From assembly GCF_000374585.1 (NCBI RefSeq), contig NZ_KB894645.1, positions 62,001 to 126,000 of the forward strand: a DNA stretch of 64,000 bases, given 5' to 3'. The position numbers and the translations under genes were made by a program. A model generated the notes under the pieces. The model did no database searches. It had not been told where the DNA came from and was given only the letters and a program-made list of their open reading frames with translations. This document shows positions 8,537 to 15,760 of this stretch, piece after piece. Source of the stretch: Phocaeicola barnesiae DSM 18169 = JCM 13652. GTDB lineage: Bacteria; Bacteroidota; Bacteroidia; Bacteroidales; Bacteroidaceae. The first letter of the stretch is position 1. Each line of letters opens with the position of its first letter.

Positions 8537-9026
8537 TCTTCAAGTGTATTATACAGGTTAATATTGTGCTCAAAAACTGTTTTAAATCCTATAAAACAGA
8601 AATGCCCGGTATGTCTGAATCCTATTTGCCCCAGCTAAATGATTCAGAATTAAAATTTAAACAGTTTCTAAAGAACAAAGATAAATCATTCTCTTAAAAA
8701 AGGAAACAATCTGACAACAAAAATCCACGACTTTTCATCCGGATTCTCGCCAAAAACAGAAACTTGTCAAAAAGTATTCATGTTCCTCGGATGGATATTA
8801 CAGGATACTGTACGGAAAGCGAGTTATTCAATACAAAATTTCAGTGATTGATGGAGGAGATTATCCCACCAATCACTATATTTGCTGCAACACATAACAG
8901 CAACTTCAACCTATGAAAAACAGAAAGTATCTTACACGCGCCAAGGCATCTTGTAGCATCATCTGCCTGACTCCTATATTATAAGAGAATACCTATATAT
9001 ACTTATACGTTTAACCACACACAAAT
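8537..9026. other. intergenic region between methyltransferase and GH31 genes
   Basis: About 490 bp. It holds one copy of the 12-mer ACAGTTTCTAAA (8661-8672), a TATATTTG promoter for the GH31 gene and, in the resulting 140-nt leader, a 23-codon ORF at 8913-8984. No RNA gene or longer ORF is convincing. Confidence 0.6.
8877..8884 (+). promoter_or_regulatory. TATATTTG -7 box for GH31 gene
   Basis: TATATTTG, 142 bp upstream of the GH31 ATG, giving an unusually long leader. Confidence 0.55.
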
Positions 9027-11576
9027 ATGATGAAAATCAACAGACGATTCAAATGGCTAAGCATCCTTGCCTTGCTTTTCTGTACAACATTGCAGGCACA
9101 GGAAATGGGGTCAGGCATTGCGTACACCGATTCCCATGTCCGCTTCACCGTCATTTCAGACGGTATGGTACGCATGGAGTATGCCCCCGACGGGAAGTTT
9201 GTAGACGAACCTTCGTTCATTGCCGTCAACCGAAGCTATCCCAAGACAGACTTTCAAGTAAAGAAAGGAAAAGACAAAGTCGAGATTATTACCGGTAAGA
9301 TGAAACTCAGTTATCGGCTCAACAGCGGAAAGTTTACAGCAGACAACCTTTCCATTACATCGACAGACAAGACTTTTCCCTTCACATGGAAACCGGGAAT
9401 GAAACAGCAGGCCAACCTGAAAGGCACATACCGTACACTGGACGGCATGGACGGCAACCTGCAGACACAGACTTGGGTCCCTGACACGCAGAAAGGAGAT
9501 ACCTTGAAACTGGAAGACGGACTGCTGGCCAAAGACGGATGGACCTTCATCGACGATTCGGAAGGACTGCTCTTCGACAATGACCCGGAATGGAGTTGGG
9601 TAAAAGAGCGCCCTGCCAACAACGGACAAGACGGTTACTTCATGGCTTACGGCCACGACTATAAAAAGGCACTGAAAGACTACACACTCCTGGGTGGGAA
9701 AATGCCACTCCTTCCCCGTTATGCTTTCGGTTACTGGTGGTCACGCTACTGGGCCTACTCGGACAAGGAACTGCGCGAACTGACGGAAAACTTCCGCTCA
9801 TACCGTATTCCGGTAGATGTCATGGTCATCGATATGGACTGGCACTATACCGAAGAAGGAAAAGGAGGATGGACCGGATGGACATGGAACAAATACCTGT
9901 TCCCCAATCCACAGAAACTGATGAGCTACCTGAAGCAGAACGGCATGAAAGTAACCCTGAACCTTCATCCGGCCGACGGTATCGCTCCCTACGAAGAGAA
10001 ATATCCGGAGATGATAAAAGATATGGGACCGGACGCCGAAGCCGGCAAAACCATCCCTTGGGTAAGCTCGGACAAGAAACTCATCAAGAGCGTATTCAAG
10101 AACATCCTGACTCCGATGGAAAAAGAAGGAGTTGACTTCTGGTGGCTGGACTGGCAACAGAGCCTTTACGACCCTCAAGTGAAGAAACTGACCAACACCT
10201 GGTGGCTGAACTATGTCTTCTTCAGCCAGATGGAAAAGTTCGGCGAACATCGCCCGCTACTCTACCATCGGTGGGGAGGTATGGGCAACCACCGTTATCA
10301 GGCCGGATTCTCCGGCGATGCCGTAGTATCGTGGAACTCGCTCAACTACCAGCCGTATTTCAGCGCCACCGCTTCGAACGTGCTTTACGGTTACTGGAGC
10401 CATGACATAGGCGGACACCTGGGCGACCGCATCGACCCTGAAATGTATGTCCGCTGGATGCAGTTCGGCGCATTCAGCCCCATCATGCGTACGCATTCAC
10501 AGAAAGGGGCAGCCATGAACAAGGAACCCTGGCAATTCAGTCACGCATACAGCGATATCCTGCGCCAGACCATCCGGACCCGTTACCGGCTGGCACCGTA
10601 CATCTACACCATGGCCCGCAAAGGATTCGATGACGGTATTTCGCTCTGCCGGCCCTTGTATTACGACTATCCGGAAAACAACGAGGCCTACGGCTTCCGT
10701 ACCCAGTATATGTTCGGCGACGACCTGCTGATTTGTCCTGCCACATCGCCCATGAAAGACGGATATACCACCGTAAAATTGTGGTTGCCTGAAGGTGAAT
10801 GGTATGAATGGCACTCCGGATGCCTGTTGACAGGTAATCAAGTAATGGAACGTCGCTTTACCATCGACGAGTACCCTGTTTATGTAAAGGCAGGGGCCAT
10901 ACTGCCGATGTATACCGACGAAGTAATGAACCTGGACAACTGTAACGAGAAAATCATGCTCACCCTCTTCCCCGGCAAAGCCACGACGTCAACGTTTACC
11001 TTATACGAAGACAACGGAAACGACAAGAACTATGCCAAGGAATATGCCACTACACAACTGACCGCTACCCGTAGCGGAAACGCAGATGAAATCATCATCG
11101 GGAAACGGGAAGGACAGTACAAGGATATGGCAGCCAATCGCTCATTCGGTCTGAAAGTTCTGTCCGCACAAGCCCCACAAGCAATTACCGTGAATGGACA
11201 GCCCGTAGACTACAAATACCTCGGTGAAGAGCTGGCAATCTACATCGAACTTCCTTCTGTCCCGAACGGAACAGCACAGACCATCCAAATCCGCTACCCG
11301 GAAAACCAGGTAGACCTCGACGGACTGTATGGAAAGGCACGGAGAATCGGCAAAGCCATCGAGAACCTGAAACTGCGCGATGCGGGTATCTGTCTGAAAG
11401 AAGACTTAGGCTGTATGGGCAGTTTCGCCGAAGCGGTCTCATACGCTCCCGAAAACCTCCCGACCCTGGCCGGCCAATTCCAGGAAAGCTACAAGAACCT
11501 TCCCGAAGTATTAAGGACACAGGGCCTGAAGGAAGCAGATATCCAATGGTTCCTTCAATACATCGACTGGAAATAA
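9027..11576 (+). CDS. glycoside hydrolase family 31, exported
   Basis: 849 residues. A signal peptide (basic MMKINRRFK, hydrophobic LSILALLFCTTLQAQ) directs export. The N-terminal beta domain is followed by a TIM barrel with the GH31 nucleophile Asp375 in FWWLDWQQ and the acid/base Asp431 in GFSGDAVVSW; a C-terminal beta region carries DDLLICPATSPM. The family hydrolyses alpha-linked glucose, xylose or related units from oligosaccharides, usually in the periplasm of Bacteroides. No SusC/SusD genes, sulfatases or regulators are nearby, so the substrate is undetermined. It has its own promoter, a long leader and a strong terminator. The last ~80 residues look helical and are an addition to the minimal family domain. 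Confidence 0.88.
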   Translation: MMKINRRFKWLSILALLFCTTLQAQEMGSGIAYTDSHVRFTVISDGMVRMEYAPDGKFVDEPSFIAVNRSYPKTDFQVKKGKDKVEIITGKMKLSYRLNSGKFTADNLSITSTDKTFPFTWKPGMKQQANLKGTYRTLDGMDGNLQTQTWVPDTQKGDTLKLEDGLLAKDGWTFIDDSEGLLFDNDPEWSWVKERPANNGQDGYFMAYGHDYKKALKDYTLLGGKMPLLPRYAFGYWWSRYWAYSDKELRELTENFRSYRIPVDVMVIDMDWHYTEEGKGGWTGWTWNKYLFPNPQKLMSYLKQNGMKVTLNLHPADGIAPYEEKYPEMIKDMGPDAEAGKTIPWVSSDKKLIKSVFKNILTPMEKEGVDFWWLDWQQSLYDPQVKKLTNTWWLNYVFFSQMEKFGEHRPLLYHRWGGMGNHRYQAGFSGDAVVSWNSLNYQPYFSATASNVLYGYWSHDIGGHLGDRIDPEMYVRWMQFGAFSPIMRTHSQKGAAMNKEPWQFSHAYSDILRQTIRTRYRLAPYIYTMARKGFDDGISLCRPLYYDYPENNEAYGFRTQYMFGDDLLICPATSPMKDGYTTVKLWLPEGEWYEWHSGCLLTGNQVMERRFTIDEYPVYVKAGAILPMYTDEVMNLDNCNEKIMLTLFPGKATTSTFTLYEDNGNDKNYAKEYATTQLTATRSGNADEIIIGKREGQYKDMAANRSFGLKVLSAQAPQAITVNGQPVDYKYLGEELAIYIELPSVPNGTAQTIQIRYPENQVDLDGLYGKARRIGKAIENLKLRDAGICLKEDLGCMGSFAEAVSYAPENLPTLAGQFQESYKNLPEVLRTQGLKEADIQWFLQYIDWK

Positions 11577-11623
11577 GAAATAGACCGGTAACACCGCAGA
11601 AACCCGGTCTGCAATAATATCCC

Positions 11624-11669
11624 AAAGAAACAGCAGGTGAAGAATGCATACTCCACCTGCTGTTTCTTT
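11624..11669. terminator. bidirectional terminator between GH31 and EFR1 genes
   Basis: AAAGAAACAGCAGGTG (11624-11639) pairs perfectly with CACCTGCTGTTTCTTT (11654-11669), between convergent genes. Confidence 0.85.
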
Positions 11670-11688
11670 ATCTTTTCACCACCCGTTT

Positions 11689-12513
11689 TTACAGAAGCAC
11701 CCGATTCGCTTTCTGCTCACTGAAATGCTTGTTAAGCAATGCAGAGAAAGGTGTATCGAATGTACGCGCCTGCTGCGGACAAACCTTGACACAGGCACAG
11801 CAGCGAATGCAACGGTCGGCTATCGTAGCAGTCTCCTCACCCGCTACTATGGCCTGGGTAGGGCACTGCTCTACACAGGTACCACAATGGTCGCATAAAT
11901 CTTCGTCTACTTTCGGGGTCTGCGGAACGACGGCTCCCCCTTTCAAGGCTGCCTGCACATCCGTCCGGAAACGGAGCATCTCTTCGGTAGCCATCGCCCG
12001 GTCGGGCAGGTCTGCGGCATTTACCGTTCCTACAGGCTCCTTATCCAGCTTCAGCCGGATATTCCGGCCGAAAGTTTCAGCCATCTGGATATCCTGTGCA
12101 TCCGGACGACCGGCAGCTACCGGGTAAGCCTCCACACTGTACGAATGTTCACCGACAAAAGCTCCGGCGGCCACTACCTGAGCCCCTTTTCCGGTAACGA
12201 AACTTTCCAACTCGACCAAAGCCTGTTCGTAAGCCCGATTCCCGTAAAGAGCCACCAATACGGCAGGAGCTCCTGCCACCTTAAGACCACTCATCCGTTT
12301 CAGAGCCGGTGGAGCCACCTTTCCGCCATATACCGGAACCGCCACTACCAACAACGTCTCGGCAGGTACCTCTATCGGAGTTTCCTCTACCTCATACGTC
12401 AAATCCTGTATCCGGATATTTTCATACGAGGTCCCACGTGCAATCGCTTCTCCTATACACCGGGAAGTGCGGGTAGGAGAAAATGTCACCAACAAAACGT
12501 TTTTTACATGCAT
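11689..12513 (-). CDS. EFR1 family flavodoxin-ferredoxin fusion
   Basis: 274 residues. The N-terminal half is a flavodoxin-like domain (VTFSPTRTSRCIGEA phosphate loop, VVAVPVYGGKVAPPA, VALYGNRAYEQAL). The C-terminal half carries two 4Fe-4S motifs, CDHCGTCVEQCP and CIRCCACVKVCP, within the last 75 residues. The EFR1 family is annotated as electron-transfer proteins; partners are unknown. Combining FMN and two clusters suggests stepwise electron transfer in the anaerobic cytoplasm. It is a single-gene unit, convergent with the GH31 gene across a shared terminator. Confidence 0.88.
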   Translation of the reverse strand: MHVKNVLLVTFSPTRTSRCIGEAIARGTSYENIRIQDLTYEVEETPIEVPAETLLVVAVPVYGGKVAPPALKRMSGLKVAGAPAVLVALYGNRAYEQALVELESFVTGKGAQVVAAGAFVGEHSYSVEAYPVAAGRPDAQDIQMAETFGRNIRLKLDKEPVGTVNAADLPDRAMATEEMLRFRTDVQAALKGGAVVPQTPKVDEDLCDHCGTCVEQCPTQAIVAGEETATIADRCIRCCACVKVCPQQARTFDTPFSALLNKHFSEQKANRVLL

Positions 12514-13015
12514 CTCTTGAAATATAATCGGTTAAAGAAACAAATACATCAAGTCCTTATTCTCACAAAGCTAACGATATACAGGCAGACCACAAAATTT
12601 CTTTCCGGAAAATGCATGGGCCATGCTACACCTTTTCCTCGTTACCTCACTGAATACCAAGGACATAAGTCCATTTACAAGGTTCCACATTCAGAGAACC
12701 TACAGTCTTCGTACCGGAAACATACATCCTTCCACCGCAGAATCCAGGTTCCAGCCACGAAGAACATAGAACAGAACGCCGGCCTTACCGGTCCTTCCCG
12801 GCATTAATCCGCTTATTCTGAAGATTCAACAGATAAGCACTATTTCGATTCGTTCCAAATGTCGGAACAGGATGACAAATCTTGAGCTTTGACAGAATAC
12901 ACCTGTCAAGAACTGATTAAATTTGCAGCCTGTTTAGAAACTGTTTGCAGGCTACCCTCTGCCATCCGGGCAGAAGAAGGTACGTAAACAGCTTCATATT
13001 ATAAAAAAGGAAAGC
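12514..13015. other. intergenic region upstream of the CDF gene
   Basis: About 500 bp between divergent genes. It contains a TAAATTTG promoter (12918-12925) and the reverse complement of the ACAGTTTCTAAA 12-mer (12933-12944) directly downstream of it. I see no ORF or RNA gene worth calling in the remaining 380 bp. Confidence 0.6.
12918..12925 (+). promoter_or_regulatory. TAAATTTG -7 box for CDF gene
   Basis: TAAATTTG with a TTGACA-like stretch about 20 bp before it; about 90 bp upstream of the ATG. Confidence 0.55.
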
Positions 13016-14011
13016 ATGAACGAGGAGCAACTTAAACAGAAAGTGCAGGGATGGATTGTATCCATCTCATCGCTGATACTGATCGGTAAATTTGCCGCTT
13101 ATTGGCTGACCAATTCAGTAGGTATTCTGACCGATGCCATGGAAAGCATTGTAAATGTAGTAGCAGGTTTTGTCAGTCTCTACAGCCTCCACTGGTCTGC
13201 CCAACCCAAAGACAAGAGCCATCCGTTCGGACACGGTAAGATGGAACAGATATCCGCCTCTGTCGAAGGGATTCTGATAACCTTTGCCGGACTGCTGATT
13301 GTCTACGAAGGAATACTCCATCTGTTTTTCCCGGTAGGTATACAGAAACTGGACATAGGTATCTACATTGTCGCCTTTTCCGGGCTACTCAATTACCTGA
13401 TGGGATGGTACAGCGTATACATCGGGAAACGGTATAATTCCATGGCTCTGGTAGCGGGTGGAAAGCACCTGCAGTCGGACACCTATTCCACCATCGGACT
13501 GGTAGCCGGACTGCTTGTATTGTACTTCACCGGAATTGCCTGGATAGACAGTGCCCTGGCCTTCCTGTTCGGAGGCATCATCATCATAACAGGTATCTCC
13601 ATCTTACGGAAAACCATCGCGAATCTGCTGGACAAGGCCGACGAGGCTCTATTGAACGACATGGCTTCGGAACTGAACGAAAAACGCTCGGCCGACTGGA
13701 TAGACATCCATAACGCCAAGGTCATCAAATACGGCAATTTCCTGTATATGGACTGCGATTTGACACTTCCCTGGTTCTACACCATCGAAAAAGGCCATCA
13801 GGAAGGGGCCCGGTTGAGGGAAATCCTGGAAAAGAAGTATGCCGACCGCATCCAGCTGACCATTCATCTGGACCCGTGTACGGTTTTCGAACAGGCCAAA
13901 TGCCGCAGTTGCGGCTGTAAGACCTGCAAGATGCGCCGGGAAGAGTTCGTAGCTATCGAACCGATCACGCTCGCTACCTTCATCGAAAATACCAACGAGC
14001 GCGACCATTAG
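13016..14011 (+). CDS. cation diffusion facilitator family metal exporter
   Basis: 331 residues with about six membrane helices. Helix 2 has NSVGILTDAMESIVN with the metal-site Asp, followed by the cytosolic HPFGHGKMEQ; helix 5 has SDTYSTIGLVAG. The C-terminal cytosolic domain (DIHNAKVIKYGNFLYMDCDL) is the normal dimerisation module. CDF proteins export Zn, Fe or Mn using the proton gradient. The tail carries an additional cluster CRSCGCKTCKMR that could bind metal and sense load; I infer this from the cysteines only. It has its own promoter and lies 115 bp before rpsO. Confidence 0.9.
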   Translation: MNEEQLKQKVQGWIVSISSLILIGKFAAYWLTNSVGILTDAMESIVNVVAGFVSLYSLHWSAQPKDKSHPFGHGKMEQISASVEGILITFAGLLIVYEGILHLFFPVGIQKLDIGIYIVAFSGLLNYLMGWYSVYIGKRYNSMALVAGGKHLQSDTYSTIGLVAGLLVLYFTGIAWIDSALAFLFGGIIIITGISILRKTIANLLDKADEALLNDMASELNEKRSADWIDIHNAKVIKYGNFLYMDCDLTLPWFYTIEKGHQEGARLREILEKKYADRIQLTIHLDPCTVFEQAKCRSCGCKTCKMRREEFVAIEPITLATFIENTNERDH

Positions 14012-14074
14012 TCTTTTATCCGGCATTTTCATGAAAAAAACGAGGAAAAGAATTGTTGTTTAAAAGATTATGCC

Positions 14075-14082
14075 TATCTTTG
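14075..14082 (+). promoter_or_regulatory. TATCTTTG -7 box for rpsO
   Basis: TATCTTTG, 44 bp upstream of the rpsO ATG, with TTGTTG about 20 bp before it. Confidence 0.65.
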
Positions 14083-14126
14083 CACCCGCAAATCAAATTT
14101 ATACATTTTAATAAATAGTCAAAATT

Positions 14127-14396
14127 ATGTATTTAGACGCAGCTAAAAAACAAGAAATCTTTGGAAAGTACGGAAAGTCTAACACTGATACTGGGTCTCC
14201 TGAAGCTCAGATTGCATTGTTTTCATACCGTATTTCTCACCTGACTGAGCACATGAAGCTCAACAGAAAAGATTATAGCACTGAAAGAGCTCTGACTACA
14301 TTGGTAGGTAAGCGTCGTGCCTTGCTGTCTTACTTGAAAGACCGCGACATCGAAAGATACCGTGCCATCGTTAAAGAACTCGGTCTGCGTAAGTAA
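14127..14396 (+). CDS. rpsO: 30S ribosomal protein S15
   Basis: 89 residues, exactly the normal size. TGSPEAQIALFSYRISHLTEHMK and RRALLSYLKDRDIERYRAIVKELGLRK are the hallmark segments. S15 binds 16S rRNA early in assembly of the platform of the small subunit. It is monocistronic here, with its own promoter and a strong terminator. In many bacteria rpsO is next to pnp; here pnp is 37 kb away, so that classical pairing is absent. Confidence 0.98.
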   Translation: MYLDAAKKQEIFGKYGKSNTDTGSPEAQIALFSYRISHLTEHMKLNRKDYSTERALTTLVGKRRALLSYLKDRDIERYRAIVKELGLRK

Positions 14397-14423
14397 TCCG
14401 TTTACTTGCTGCAACGAACAAAA

Positions 14424-14466
14424 AATCAGCCGTTCCTCCTCTCCGGAAGAACGGCTGATTTTTTTA
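14424..14466. terminator. bidirectional terminator between rpsO and luxS
   Basis: AATCAGCCGTTC (14424-14435) pairs with GAACGGCTGATT (14449-14460), flanked by A and T runs on both sides. Confidence 0.92.
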
Positions 14467-14472
14467 TGATTG

Positions 14473-14952
14473 TCATTTCGGATATTCCAGGTTAGCATCG
14501 GTCAGCTGTTCCAGCACTTCGTGCAGGTATTTCGCTGCTTCCCATCTGGCCATCGGGAGATTCATCATCAGATAGTTTCCACAATCGTGTGGAGAAGCTC
14601 CCGGTATGTCACCCTCGAACCCGGCAATGAAGCGGAAAGTCTCCGTTACAAGTGGAGCAATGTCGCGGGAAGTCAAATCACCCTTCACAACCAGGTAATT
14701 ACCTGTCAGGCAGCCCATCGGACCCCAATAGATAATTTTATCGGCCCATGTAGGATGGTTACGCAGAAAAGTGGCAGCCAAGTGTTCAATGGTATGGATA
14801 GCAGCCGGTCCTAAAGCCGGTTCACGGTTCGGCTCCTTCATACGGATGTCGAAAGTGGTCACGATTTCGCCACCGACTTCATCCTGGCGGGATACATAGA
14901 TACCGCGCAACAGATGAATGTGGTCAACAGTAAAGCTAGGTATTTTTTTCAT
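14473..14952 (-). CDS. luxS: S-ribosylhomocysteine lyase (AI-2 synthase)
   Basis: 159 residues. Zinc ligands His53 and His57 in AAIHTIEHLAATF and Cys124 in SPHDCGNYL, plus the catalytic Cys81 in GPMGCLTG, are all present. LuxS cleaves S-ribosylhomocysteine to homocysteine and DPD, the precursor of autoinducer-2. It sits 10 bp after mtnN, the enzyme that makes its substrate, so the two genes form a complete methyl-cycle detoxification pair in one transcript. Confidence 0.97.
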   Translation of the reverse strand: MKKIPSFTVDHIHLLRGIYVSRQDEVGGEIVTTFDIRMKEPNREPALGPAAIHTIEHLAATFLRNHPTWADKIIYWGPMGCLTGNYLVVKGDLTSRDIAPLVTETFRFIAGFEGDIPGASPHDCGNYLMMNLPMARWEAAKYLHEVLEQLTDANLEYPK

Positions 14953-14962
14953 GTCTTTGAGA

Positions 14963-15658
14963 TTAGAGTCTGTTGGGTAATGCTTTCAGGAAAGTTTCGG
15001 TGACACGGAACGAGCGGTCGGCCATCTCTCCCCAGAAATTCAGATACTGTTCGAAATGCTTGTCGGCTCCCGGAGTATCGCTGATGATGCGGAAACTGAT
15101 GAACGGCACTTTATACAGGTAACAAATCTGGGCGATAGCAGCCGATTCCATATCGACGGCCAGACCTTCCGGGAAATTTGCCTTGATGGCATCCAGTTCA
15201 TGACGGTCGGTAATGAATTTATCGCCGGTACAGATAAGGCCTCCGTGAATGGCAGTTTCGGTATCCAGGCTCAAGGCACAGTCAAACAGTGTATCATTTC
15301 CCTGGAAGAAAGTCGGCAAACCTTGAATCTGACCGTACGCATTTCCTTCGCCGCACCATACATCGTGGTAAACGATCTGACGGCTTACTACTACATCCAT
15401 GATTTTCAAACAGGTATCTATACCTCCGGCTACACCTGTGCTGATAATGCAGTCTGGTGCGAAATGACGGATAAGTTCTACTGTCCCTGCGGCTGCGTTT
15501 ACCTTACCGATTCCACACTGCATCAGGATAATGGTATTTTGTCGGATGGTCCCTTCGATATAAGAGAAAGGGCCTTCTACGTGTTCTGTCTTGTTCTCAA
15601 GTTGATTGGCCAGTTGCTTCTGTTCAGAAGACATGGCAGTAATGATTCCTATTTTCAT
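14963..15658 (-). CDS. mtnN: 5'-methylthioadenosine / S-adenosylhomocysteine nucleosidase
   Basis: 231 residues, normal for MTA/SAH nucleosidase. Motifs: GIITAMSSEQ at the N-terminus, STGVAGGID, ICTGDKFITD, and AVDMESAAIAQICY with the purine-site Met-Glu; the Asp in FRIISDTPGAD is the catalytic one. It removes adenine from SAH and MTA in the cytoplasm. It is the first gene of the mtnN-luxS operon, with a promoter arranged back to back with that of the YfhO gene. Confidence 0.96.
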   Translation of the reverse strand: MKIGIITAMSSEQKQLANQLENKTEHVEGPFSYIEGTIRQNTIILMQCGIGKVNAAAGTVELIRHFAPDCIISTGVAGGIDTCLKIMDVVVSRQIVYHDVWCGEGNAYGQIQGLPTFFQGNDTLFDCALSLDTETAIHGGLICTGDKFITDRHELDAIKANFPEGLAVDMESAAIAQICYLYKVPFISFRIISDTPGADKHFEQYLNFWGEMADRSFRVTETFLKALPNRL

Positions 15659-15681
15659 GCGTTAAAAAAGATTTTCGTCAG

Positions 15682-15689
15682 CAAATTTA
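15682..15689 (-). promoter_or_regulatory. TAAATTTG -7 box for mtnN-luxS
   Basis: CAAATTTA on the plus strand, 24 bp upstream of the mtnN ATG; back to back with the YfhO promoter, 23 bp apart. Confidence 0.55.
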
Positions 15690-15712
15690 CGACTTTTCAG
15701 TCAGTATTGTGT

Positions 15713-15720
15713 TATCTTTG
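15713..15720 (+). promoter_or_regulatory. TATCTTTG -7 box for YfhO-family gene
   Basis: TATCTTTG, 40 bp upstream of the ATG at 15761. Confidence 0.6.
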
Positions 15721-15760
15721 TCGACCGAAAACAATTAATAATTAATAAAGTATTCTGTTT

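Noticed and set aside
12514-12917. possible small RNA or ORF in the EFR1-CDF gap
   Set aside because: No convincing hairpin, promoter or ORF apart from the CDF promoter at its end.
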